64,000 bases of DNA from Spirodela intermedia (Eukaryota > Streptophyta > Magnoliopsida > Alismatales > Araceae), in the NCBI GenBank assembly GCA_902729315.2, contig LR746270.1, positions 3,434,501 to 3,498,500 of the forward strand, given 5' to 3'. Each line of letters starts with the position of its first letter. The first letter of the stretch is position 1. The position numbers were made by a program, and so were the translations under genes. The notes below the pieces were generated by a model. That model worked only from the letters and a program-made list of their open reading frames with translations. It did no database searches and was not told the origin of the DNA. Shown in pieces: positions 23,901 through 34,297 of the stretch.

Positions 23901-25869
23901 CAGACTCCAATAGTAAATGTTTTTCAGATATTTCGTAAATATCCAACGAGTCACATAAATCGATAGGGGAATGCTACTAAATAACTTATCGCCACACAGG
24001 AAAAGCGAATTTCATCCTCAGAATAATTCACGAGGCATGGTTTTCAATGGTGGTACTCCTTGGATACTTGCACCCTGGATATATTTGCCTCTGATACGCA
24101 ACAAAGTTGAGAAGCTCAGAAGGTGGCTGTCAGTTTCGAATATCAGCAACCCTCCCCCAACAAAAAAAAGAATGAAAAAGAACACTTATCTATATAGGAT
24201 CATGGTACAACATATATATTCTATAGAGTGTCTTTTTCATCCCTGTAATCGTCACAATTCAGGTAAAATACCTCCAGCAGCCATCCCAACTGCAACTCCG
24301 AGGGCTTCTAGAATACCAATAGCTACAAAAGGAGACTTCGGCAGCGCAAGCATTTCTTTGGTTACAATTCCAGACTGATAACGAACATATAGAATTGACA
24401 GGTATACAGCCACATACCTGCCCAAGAAACATGTGAGTTGACTCAGTGATGAGTATGAACATCTGATGCAATGAATTCCACATGATACTGGACTATGACA
24501 GTTGTTAAGGATAAAGGTAATTAAGTGTCAAAATGGATAAAATTATAAAATAATGACATAGAGATATTACTTGGCACGAAAGAAAATCGTTCGTGTTGGG
24601 GAAAGTATACGCATGAACTAAGATTCCAAGTCCTCTTCATCGTGGAAAAAAAAAAGCATCACATAGTCTAGCTAAACAAGGGCATCTGAACTGACGTTGA
24701 ACAATCAGGGTAACTATTCATCACCACAGACTTCTCGGTCATTGCCCTTCATTAAAAATAATATTAACAAGCTAAAAGAATGGAAGAACGAGTGACGGAA
24801 CTTTATGCCAACCTATCAACTCCAAGAAACAAAAGCACCTGTTTACCTTGAAACCACACTCGCTGGAGTCTTGCCCACATAATACAGGATTTTTAAGGAA
24901 CAAGGCCAACGCAGTTAGGCAATTTAAAGTGCGAACTTGACAAACACACCTTTTTTGAGCTGTTCTTTGGAAATGACACAAAGAGAAAGTGGGCGTTAAT
25001 TACTGGATTTTCCAATATTCGTACGGTTCAAGAAAAAAATATTCCAAAAGAGGGAGAAAACTCCAAAGGAGCCCCAGTTGCGCACCTAAAAAGCCATATT
25101 TGATCAAAATGAATGAGCTCATCAACAATGGTTAGCTATTATCTCTCTTTAGGGGGAGGTTCCAAGTTACCACACAGATTTTAATAGTTGCGCACAAGGA
25201 TTCGTAGGATGAGTATTCTGAGGAGCTTCACTTATACAGACAAGTATCCTATTGTCGGTATACAGAGAAGGGAGATGCAAATCCCCTTTCAGCTTCGAAT
25301 CAGTAGATTAAAGAAGGTTTATACTAACACGGATTTGATATATTAACCACTTAATCACGGAGTCCGAGACAGAAATGCCTACTCTTCATCAAGAACCATC
25401 ATCAACAGCAGCTATTCCTAATACACACAGAACACTTGCCGGGAAAAAACGGTAAAACTTACCCGAATGTCGTCATCTGAGCCAAGAAGAAGGGGAATTC
25501 CCTCATGGGAGTCAGGGCGAGTTTGTACAGAACACGGTTGGCAACCGCCAGAACAACCGTGATCGCAGACCCCGCCACGATTCTCATGTCCACACCGCCA
25601 CTCTTGGAGGTCCCGGGGGACTCCATTCCTGAGGCCTGGGGCTGGAGGACGGGAGATTTTTTCAAATCTCTCCGCCTGAAACCTCCAACTCCCCAGGGAA
25701 TTCCACAGTTTCGACCGAATTTGCTGGCATCCAAAGAAAAAGAGGGTGGAAGCCTTGGCTTCGGAGGCACCACCAGCGGCGCAGCGACAGCTGACAAGAA
25801 TTTGATCCTCGAAGTGCTGCTGAATCGAAGGGTAGTATGTAGAGCTGAAGAAGAAGAAGAAATTTCCAT
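20992..25869 (-). CDS. CLT: CRT-like plastid thiol (glutathione) transporter, CLT family
   Basis: A relative of Arabidopsis CLT1-3, plastid-envelope members of the drug/metabolite transporter superfamily that move glutathione and gamma-glutamylcysteine. Minus-strand exons: 25869-25463, 24417-24272, 23739-23702, 22617-22502, 22324-22225, 22126-22091, 21995-21945, 21784-21664, 21363-21238, 21155-20992, giving 434 residues in frame. Ser/Arg-rich residues 1-95 look like a transit peptide. The transporter then shows ANRVLYKLAL, FPFFLAQMTTFGYVAVYL, ALGVAVGMAAG, MLPGPSIPILTQ, FLVWQLIFSSVILRRKYS, GCEGAPLLPLLYMLVNI, KISSALVSSLAATLS and ALPLPYIP-like LSLPLPYIP. The start is the first ATG; an in-frame GTG upstream was not used. 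Exon 8 ends at a GC donor (ACGG|GCAAGT) needed for the conserved GCEGAP. Exon 6 could begin earlier, at 22180. Confidence 0.88.
21202..21226. repeat. (GA)n microsatellite in CLT intron 9
   Basis: About twelve GA units lie inside the 82-base intron, CT on the sense strand, just after the GTGCCTCC donor. Confidence 0.85.
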
Positions 25870-26290
25870 GAAGCTAGATGAAGGCGGTCTCTTCTCCTTG
25901 CCCACTCTGAATCCAGAGTTCGTTTTCAGGAGAAGAACCTACGGTACTCCGCGGTGAGGATACGACGTGGTACCGACAAACTTCCCACGTGCGATTAAGT
26001 CTGTTAGTCAGGCGGCTGAGACTTCGCGATCTTTTGCACGTGTGACTGCGGCTGATAGTACCAGTTCTGCCGCCAGATCTCGAGGTATTCTTCTGGCCCT
26101 CTCTCTCTCTCTCTCTCTAAATCTCTGATTATCTTCTCGCCTCCGCTCGTCGGATCTCTGCTTCGCTGCCACGGAAGGTATGAATTCGCTAATTCCTGCT
26201 TGTATTTTGGCCTTGTTCTTTGTTTTCTCCGGGTGCTGCATAGGCAAATTATCGGCCTATAGATGGGACGGCTGTCTGGGGCCTCTAGAA

Positions 26291-26667
26291 CATCACGAAG
26301 CATCTGTTCTTCGCAGAATTTCGTGTTCAATCTTTGTTTTAGGTGTTCAGTTCGTGTGTTTACGGCTTTTGGTGATTTTCTCGCTTTCCACTGCAATGTA
26401 TTATCTGAATATGTCGATCGGAATCTGTGGTGATCTGTCCGTGGAAATTTATGAGAGGTTGTGCTCAAAGTATCCTAGAACGTCAGGAAGCATTTGTTCT
26501 TCGTAGAATTTTTTTGTTCAATCCTTTTTTAGGCGTTCAGTCCGTGTGTTTAGTGATTTTCTCGCGCTCCACTGCACTGTATTGTCTGAATATGTCGATC
26601 AGAATCTGCGCTGATCCGTCTGTGGAAATTTTTGAGAGGTTGTGCTCAGGGTATCTTAGAATCTTGT
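26291..26667. repeat. Tandem duplication, 190-bp unit, in YIF1 leader intron
   Basis: Two diverged copies (26291-26480 and 26481-26667) share 'GAAGCAT(C/T)TGTTCTTCG', 'GTGTGTTTA', 'TCTGAATATGTCGATC' and 'GAGAGGTTGTGCTCA'. Open frames over them are by-products of the repeat. Confidence 0.8.
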
Positions 26668-27469
26668 GGCTCGCCGCCGATGCCCTTCGTCGTCTTCTCT
26701 TAAACAAATTCGTATTTGAGCCAGCCACAGAGTTCGACTCTCTTTCTTTTTTTTGTTCCCTGTTTCTTGCTGTGACAGAGAATTCGATGATTCATAAGAA
26801 AATCCGAGCATACTGGAGACAACCTGTGGATCTTCATTAGTTGACAAAAAATCTTCCAATAGGAGATAGAAAACTATGGTCTCCTCTCCCGACTCGTCTA
26901 ATCTTTGTTGTTATCTCTCTTTTATGCGTGAAAATTAAGCAGTTCTATCCTGTTATGCATTTGCATCTCTTCCTTTCTTAATGAAAAAAAGATACAAATC
27001 ATGGCCTGTTATTTATTCTGATTCAGAAGAAATCTTTTGGAGTGAAACCTATAGAACAATGTATCAAAAATAATCTTTACAATTTTCTGCGCTCAATTCT
27101 TTTTAATAATAAATGCTCTTAATCTGATAAACAATTCCATCTTCATAACCACGCTGCATGTTAAATAAGGTGTTCACTTTCATAATGCTGTAAGATCAAA
27201 AACTTATTTGATGATATATTCACACTTATTAATTCGTTTAAGGCTCTCTGATTACTAGCTTCTGTTGTTATAATTATCCTCAGCCGACTGAAGCTTCCTT
27301 TTCAACTCTTCCTGGTTTAATGAAGTCCGATATACCCCCAGGATAAACAACCTGACTCTTCATTTAAAGATTCTAGATAATTGCTGCAGTGTTTCCATCT
27401 CGTCATGGGGCTGGTGGCCTTTGAAGATTTTCATTGGATGGCCTTCATGATGACAGGAGCAACTGTACC

Positions 27470-27732
27470 CTGAATTGTCCTTCATTTGGATTCGATTAAT
27501 GTGGAAAAGAAAGAGCGAAGAACCGATTTAGAACTGTCCTTCATATGGGTTGTTCGATTAATGTGGAAAAGAAAGAGGGAAGAACTGATCTAGAACTGTC
27601 CTTCATGTGGGTTGTTCGATTAATGTGGAAAAGAAAGAAGGAAGAACTGATCTAGAACTGTCCTTCATGTGGGTTGTTCGATTAATGTGGAAAATAAAAA
27701 GGGAAGAACTGATCTAGAACTGTCCTTCATGA
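27470..27732. repeat. 62-bp minisatellite, about four copies
   Basis: The GAACTGTCCTTCAT marker recurs at 27531, 27593, 27655 and 27717, with a diverged first copy beginning near 27470. Each unit also has GTTGTTCGATTAATGTGGAA. It lies in the inferred YIF1 5' UTR intron, about 250 bases before the start codon. Confidence 0.9.
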
Positions 27733-27977
27733 TCCCAAGGAAAAAATTAGTTGAAAGTTCCCCATTGGGAATTTGTCCTGCCTGTATTTGTCAGCTGGTT
27801 AAGAAAATGTCGTCATAATGGGCTTTTCCTTGTAAATTTAATATATAAAAAAAATCCGATAAAGGCAAAAATGGCCCGCATCCTTTCTTCTCTGGAGATT
27901 AATTTCTTCTGTTGTTCTGTTTATAGATCCTTGAGAACCAGGCTGCTCAACCTAAAGCATCACATTTTCTGACGGGA

Positions 27978-29097
27978 ATGGATAGAAATTTCGGAAGCCA
28001 TTCGGGGATGCAGAAGCCACCCTCGAATCCCCAATCTAATCCATTTGGGAACGCCTTCTATGGAGGACCAGGCTCTGGACTCATTCGCGAGGGACTGAGT
28101 TCTTATGGAGGGAGATTCCTGGGATCAAGCTCAGAGTTCATGCAAAGCAACGTATGTTCATCCCCTCTTTTGTGATCCTCTGCTGTTCATTTCTTCATGA
28201 AACATAATCGATCGTCTGAGTTGGACCGTCTGATTCTGAGACAATCATCTGAAGCTACTGATAATCACCGCTCCTCGTCTCATGATGGACAGATAAGCAG
28301 CTACTTCTCCGACCCTCAATACTACTTCCAGGTCAACGGGCAGTACGTCAGGAACAAGTTGAAGATCATACTCTGCCCTTTCCTCTACAGGGTCAACCCC
28401 CCCTTCCAAATCATCATCTTTGCTAATTTCTGCGTCTGTTCTCGCATCATCTTTGCTATTTCTGCTACACACAGGGCCACTGGACCAGAATCAGCGAGCC
28501 AATGGGGGGCCGGATCTCCTACAAGCCCCCAATCTCCGACGTCAACGCCCCCGACCTCTACATCCCCCTCATGTCCTTCGGCACCTACCTCGTCCTCGCC
28601 GGATTCTCCCTCGGGCTCTGCGGAAAGTAGGATAAATCTCCTCCATCCAGAAATAGCAAAAAATCATCATCAGAACCGGCAGAGTCTCCTCTCTGATCCG
28701 ATCGATCTTAAACAGGTTCAGCCCCGACGCGCTGACTCTGCAGTTCTCCAAGGGCCTGATCGGGTGGCTGCTCCAGATCCTCCTCCTGAAGGGGCTGATC
28801 TACTCTGCGGGCGGCGGCGGAGAGGCGGCGCTTCTGGACGTGGTGGCGTACGCCGGCTACGCCTTCGCCGGAGCGGCGATCGCCGTCGGAGCGAGGATCT
28901 TCTCCCGCCATGCCTTCTACCTCGTGCTCCCGTTCGCCGGCCTGTGCGGCGGCGTGTTCCTGGTGAAGACGATGAAGAGGATCGTCTTCAGCGGGGGGAG
29001 GAGCTACGATCATGGCGGCAGGCTCAACTACCTCCTCCTCTCCCTGGTCGCCGCTCAATTCCCCCTCCTCCTCTGGCTCGGAAACGTCTGCAGATGA
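27978..29097 (+). CDS. YIF1: YIF1/HRF1-family ER-Golgi membrane protein
   Basis: A homologue of Yip1-interacting factor (YIF1, HRF1 family), which works with Yip1 and Rab GTPases in ER-to-Golgi vesicle traffic. Exons: 27978-28151, 28293-28391, 28475-28626, 28716-29097, giving 268 residues in frame. The N-terminus is Asn/Pro/Gly-rich (PPSNPQSNPFGNAFYGG) and cytosolic. Family signatures are YFSDPQYYFQVNGQYVRNKL, ILCPFLYRGHWTRI, YKPPISDVNAPDLYIPLMSF and FSPDAL, followed by about five hydrophobic helices to the end (NVCR). The start is the first ATG after a likely 5' UTR intron acceptor at 27926. The last exon is far more GC-rich than exon 1. A 397-codon open frame over the locus reads through introns in the wrong frame. 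Confidence 0.9.
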
Positions 29098-29293
29098 GCT
29101 CTCTCTGTGCTCTGCTCTGTGTGCGTGGTTCGAGGAAGAAGAAGAAGAAGGAATCTGATTTCCCTGAGGGAGGACTCCATTTGGCGGAATCGATTCACGT
29201 GGATATCCATTTCCCGCTTCTTTTTAATTGCTTCGGTGGGCTGAGCTTGGTCGGTCTGAGAGAGATGGAAGAGAGATCGGGGAAGGTTGAAAA

Positions 29294-29331
<38 letters not shown>

Positions 29332-30153
29332 TAAATGACGTGGCCCTTAGCACGTGTTTAACGTGGCATGGGATTAATAGGGCTGACTGACAGGTGGAGA
29401 CAGAACAAATTCCCTATGAAAAATATTGCCAATTTTTTTTCGAAGAAAACGACTAACTTATAATTAATTAAACTAATAAGAATTGTCGAAGAGAGAGAGA
29501 GGGACAACTAGGCTTTTTTGGCTGACCACGTGTGGCGGCAACGTTACCGGTGAGCTACATTGGCTCAGTCAACGCTGAGGACTTTCCCTCCTTTTTTGTG
29601 CCGCCAAGGTGAGGACTAGGCGTTGACCATATAACCGTACGGTCGGATCATCGCTTTCAGGGGACTAACGGTTGGGATGCGGTGTCCCGCGAGTTAAACT
29701 TCCGACGCTTCCCTCTCAAAAGTCACTCTTCGACTCCCCCAGCCAGGGAAGTAGGAGCTAGAGCGGTTCCGAGGCACTGCAGACCGATCTTCGATGGTCT
29801 CTTTCTTCTTCTCCGGCTCTCGCGTCAGAGATGTCTGTCTTCTTTCTTCGTCCCACCCCGACCTCTCACTTTCCGCTATCTGGAAGTCTCTGAAGTTCCC
29901 TGTCCTCGAAGGTCCACCATGACTTTCCGTCGCCGGCGAAGGGATATGCTGCGGAACTTGGCAGCGATCTCGTTGACGGAGAAGAATAAGTGGCCCCCAA
30001 CACTTTCCCGTCTCAATCGGCAGAATAGTATTTGCCGTCGGTCTTCTTCCTCATCGTGCCAGACCTTCCATTCCATCCCCCTGCTCTGTTATCCTTGGGG
30101 GGATTTATCATCTCCAGCCCCCTTCTTTTGGCGAACGGACTGGCGAGGGAGCC
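29098..30153. other. Intergenic region between YIF1 and URGT-like gene
   Basis: This holds the YIF1 3' flank with a GA tract (29307-29332), a GTTGAC/AGTCAAC-containing stretch near 29570-29630 and a GC-rich URGT leader. The open frame at 29682-30239 enters exon 1 in another frame and has no known match. Confidence 0.5.
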
Positions 30154-30281
30154 ATGCGCCAGGTGAAGACGCCCGCGGTCTCCAATGCGGGAGCCTGGGC
30201 TATGAATATCATCAGCTCCGTCAGCATCATCATGGCTAACAAGCAGCTCATGGCGCCCAGCGGATACGGATTCTGTTTTGG

Positions 30282-30359
<78 letters not shown>

Positions 30360-30537
30360 ATCATCATGGCTAACAAGCAGCTCTTGGCGCCCAGCGGATA
30401 CGGATTCCGTTTTGGTATCATCTCTCTCTCTCTCTCTCAATCTATCTACCTATCTATCTATCTATCTATCTCTCTCTCTCTCTCTCTCTCTAAATTCTAT
30501 CTATCTATCTCTCTTTCTCTCTCTCTCAATCTATCTA

Positions 30538-30634
<97 letters not shown>

Positions 30635-32801
30635 CTCCGTTAAATTGCAATCGAATTCGATCGGATGTGAATCTTACCATTCGATCTGACGAGTCCTCCG
30701 CCATTATTTTCTTCTGTGCAGCCACAACGTTGACGGGATTCCATTTCACTGTCACATCCCTCGTTGGGTGGATCTCAGCCAAGTCCGGGTACTCCACTCC
30801 CAAGCAGGTTCCCCTGTGGGAGCTCTTGCGGTTCTCCATCGCCGCCAATCTGTCAATAACCGGGATGAACTTCAGTCTGATGCTGAACTCTGTCGGCTTC
30901 TACCAGGTCCATCTCCTCTAAAAATTTTATAATCCAACCTGAAATTCACACCGCCTTTTATTCCTATCATATGGATCGATCCCTCGTGCCCGAATCGTGC
31001 AGATCTCAAAGCTGAGCATGATACCAGTCGTATGTTTTCTGGAGTGGCTTCTCCACAACAAGAATTACTCGAGACGTGTGATCATGTCCGTGTTCGTGGT
31101 AGCGTTCGGCGTGGGCATCTGTACAGTTACTGACTTAGAAGTTAATACGAGGGGGCTCCTCTGTGCTTCTGTGGCTGTACTCTCCACTTCTCTGCAGCAG
31201 ATTGTGAGCATCGACATCTTGTTCCTTTCCATTTTTTAACCTCATTTCTTCAAATTTAGTATGCTCACATCATCGTCGAGATATTGCAAGATTAGCAGGA
31301 CTAGCTTTCGATTGCTCAATATCGACCGCCTCTTAGAACCAGGTCTCAACCCAGATGATCCTGTCATATAAGAAGTTAATTATTATCAGTTGAATGTTAT
31401 TGGACTGAATCAGTGGAACCCAAATATTTCTTGATAGCATGATGAAATCAACATGGAGGCCCTCTTTCTCCTTTATGTTTTGATCTATTTCTTCATTGTA
31501 TTTTTCTGCATCAAATTCTCCGAGGATTGTGGAGATAGTGCTCAGATTTCCTCAGTAAGAAGGCATCATATGTTATATGATCAACCGAATCAGCTGAAAA
31601 ATTGTGTTAGAGAAGGCACATTTTTCTGTTCTTACATGGTTTATATTCTGATAAGATCTTGGGAAGCTGGACTCCCTCTCCCATCATCAACCGCAGCAAT
31701 TATTGAATTGTGGCAGGGGAAGGAGATATTATCTTCAGACTACCGAAACAGAGCTTTCTCTTCCTTTTAATCATGGGCATCTCGTGCTTATTACTGTTCT
31801 TTATCTCTCGTTCTTGATGGGCTGTAAACGTCAACTTTACTGCTGATGTTGCAGATGATCGGCTCACTGCAGAAGAAATACAGCATCGGTTCTTTTGAGC
31901 TCTTGAGCAATACTGCGCCAATCCAGGCCGCTTCACTGCTTCTGGTGGGCCCATTCGCGGACTACTTCCTGAATGGGTACCTCCTTCTAGACTACGACTT
32001 CTCATATGGGGCCATCGTGAGTCAACTCCCTACTTCTTCGCATGTTCTATTCAATCTCCTAAACCTGTCAGAAATTTTGACCCCTCCCCCCACAAACGCT
32101 GTTTATTTCTGAATTTACTACATACATATTCTGATTATTTTAAAAAATATAATCTCATGGCTCATAAAATTATAGAGAAGGCGTCATGACTCCCCAAATG
32201 CTGTTTATTTCTGAATTTAGTAAATAGCATGCACACTCAGTAAACAAAATATTGACTTTTTAGATTAGTCGTCGCGTCCCTTTAGAACTCGGATGAGTGC
32301 CTCGATTTACAAGGAGCTCGCAGAGAATTGGTCAGTTGACCAAGATTGTATTAACTTTTTATTGTCTGGTCAGACAATTAGAGTCAAAGAACATTCCCCA
32401 TCCATTCCCGTTTGTATCTGGGAACTTCAACGTCCATAGATCACTTCTCACTGTTTTTTTTTATCGCGCAGCTCTTCATCCTCCTCTCCTGCACCCTAGC
32501 AGTCTTCTGCAACGCGAGCCAGTACATCTGCATCGGCCGCTTCTCCGCCGTCTCCTTCCAGGTCCTCGGCCACACGAAGACCCTCTGCGTCCTCATCCTC
32601 GGCTGGATGCTGTTCGACTCGGCCCTCACCGTCAACAACGTCTTCGGGATGATGCTTGCGGTGCTCGGGATGATCTTCTACAGCTCTTCCATGGAGGCGG
32701 AGAAGCAGGAGCAGCACAATCCACCCCTTCCCGGCGCCGAAGACGAAGAAGCTCAGCCTCTGAACGATCGTCCCGACGGCGCCGGCCAAGCGAAGGCCTG
32801 A
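30154..32801 (+). CDS. URGT: UDP-rhamnose/UDP-galactose transporter (URGT-like, NST-KT family)
   Basis: A Golgi nucleotide-sugar transporter of the plant NST-KT group that supplies UDP-sugars for pectin and glycan synthesis. Exons: 30154-30280, 30722-30906, 31003-31203, 31855-32016, 32472-32801, giving 334 residues in frame. Family hallmarks are [133 protein letters not shown] and [20 protein letters not shown], with about ten hydrophobic helices. The tail is charged ([15 protein letters not shown]). URGT is preferred over the UDP-xylose (UXT) transporters because of the N-terminal and [16 protein letters not shown] motifs. Intron 1 is 441 bases, in frame and without a stop. Confidence 0.9.
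30283..30640. repeat. Compound CT/CTAT microsatellite filling URGT intron 1
   Basis: A CT run spans 30283-30356 and mixed CT and CTAT runs span about 30420-30640, split by a copy of the exon 1 end. Both tracts start straight after a GTATCAT donor sequence. The long Ser-Leu open frames here are products of the repeat. Confidence 0.9.
30360..30432 (+). repeat. Duplicate of URGT exon 1 end plus donor, inside intron 1
   Basis: This copies 30226-30298 with an offset of 134 bases and few differences (CTCATGGCG versus CTCTTGGCG; TTCTG versus TTCCG). It includes the last 55 bases of exon 1, the GTATCATC donor and the start of the CT tract. The predicted copy of the donor is at 30414/30415. Confidence 0.9.
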
Positions 32802-32820
32802 TCTCCGTCATCGGCCAAGC

Positions 32821-33441
32821 TCTGGTCAGTCCTCCCTCCCTGCTTCTAAGATCCCCGCACATCCTCTTCCCCGTTCCATTGATTCCCTCTCCCTTTGTTC
32901 TCAGTTCAAATCGATCGGCCTGTTCATTCTGTTCTTGGTTCGAGCAGATTCCCGTCTCATTCCAATTTCAGTATCTCAGATTCGATTTGATCTCCGTCTG
33001 CACAAAGATCTGGTCAGTCCTCCCTCCCGCTTCTAAGATCCTTGTTCATCCTCTTCCCCGTTCCATCGATTCCGTCTCCCTTCATTCTCAGTTCAAATTG
33101 GTTGGCTTGTTCATTCTGCTCTTGATTCGATCAGATTCCCCTCTCATTCCATTTTCGGTATCTCAGATTTTTAATCCGTCTTTGAGAATGCATTCTCGGA
33201 AAGTCGTAATATGTTCTCATTCCATTGATTCCGTCTTCCTTCATTCTCGGTTCAAATCAATCGCTTGTTCATTCAGTTACTGGTTCTGCCTCATTCTCCT
33301 CTCATTCCATTTTCGGCATCTCAGATTTTTAATCCGTCTATGAGAATGCATTCTCAGAAAGGCGCAATATGTTCTCATTCCTTTGATTCCGTCTTCCTTC
33401 ATTCTCGGTTCAAATCAATCGCTTGTTCATTCTGTTCCTGG
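32821..33441. repeat. Tandem repeat of about 159-189 bp, four copies, 3' of URGT-like gene
   Basis: CTGGTCAGTCCTCCCTCC starts units at 32821 and 33010 (189 bp). TCTCAGATTTTTAATCCGTC recurs at 33161 and 33320 (159 bp). All units share GTTCATTCTG, TTCCAT(T/C)GATTCCGTCT and CTCATTCCATTTTC. A half unit recurs near 33550-33600. The first copy begins 20 bases after the stop codon, so the array is probably in the 3' UTR. Confidence 0.85.
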
Positions 33442-34256
33442 TAATATGGCGTAATATGTGCTCCGTGGCCCATGGAAATCTATCAGTCCCTCTCTTCCTG
33501 AATAAGAATCCAGATGGATTCGCTCGTCCAGCATTTATCACCCGTCATTTCACGAATGCATTCTCAGAAAGGCCTGTTCATGCATTCCCGTGAGAGGGGT
33601 CTGTAACATGGGTTGGATTAAACCATCTTACTATACACAAAGGCAATGATTTACATTTGACCCCTCGAAATTTCTTAATTCGTTATTTATCACATAATGA
33701 CGGGTAAAATAGGATTAGGAAGTCTAAATCCTTTGGGGTAAAAATGGACGGCCCAGGTTTCAAAACGGGCCGGTAAGCCCGGCCCGGGTTTAGTTCGGGT
33801 GTGGCTTGGCCCAATTAACGATCCTGGGCCGAACCCATTTGCTTGATCCTGTTATCCGAAAATGGCCCAATAATGGGCCCGGCCAGGCTGTCTTTGTCGA
33901 TGTTGACGTGCAACAAGACCGCCCGAATCCGCTTTACGAGATACCCCATTTCCTATTATCCAAACGCAGGGGAAACTCGGAATCCGATTCCCCCACATCA
34001 AAAATCATGGATAACATTTTAAAAAAACCTTAAATTAGATATTTTCTCCCGTCGTTGCCTCCTGAAAATGCTCCTATTATTCTACCAGAAAAATATAATA
34101 TTCTTAGGCAGTTTAAAATAAATCACACGGGAAATCAAATTAAAAAATCCATTTAAATTTCAACCATTTTATATATGTATATTTTAAAATCCAACTCATT
34201 AAAATTGATTGCGGCCCAATATAGAAATAGGGTCCAGACCAAATTCTCATAGCCCA

Positions 34257-34258
34257 CT

Positions 34259-34294
<36 letters not shown>
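34257..34294. repeat. (CT)n microsatellite
   Basis: An intergenic CT tract with one early interruption. Confidence 0.85.

Positions 34295-34297
<3 letters not shown>

Larger units (their letters stand above)
25870..27977. other. CLT/YIF1 divergent promoter and YIF1 leader
   Basis: The two coding starts face away from each other. A CT tract at 26098-26118 and a strong donor (GGAAG|GTATGA, 26177/26178) suggest the YIF1 transcript starts near 26100, so the shared promoter could be only about 200 bases. A 5' UTR intron of about 1.75 kb, ending at TTTATAG (27926), is inferred. This intron holds the two tandem repeat sets listed separately. Confidence 0.5.

Noticed and set aside
28197-29390. 397-codon open frame on the plus strand
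   Set aside because: It crosses YIF1 introns in the wrong frame; the conserved YIF1 text is in the spliced frame.
32297-33343. 348-codon open frame
   Set aside because: It overlaps the last URGT exon in another frame and runs into a tandem repeat; no known domain.
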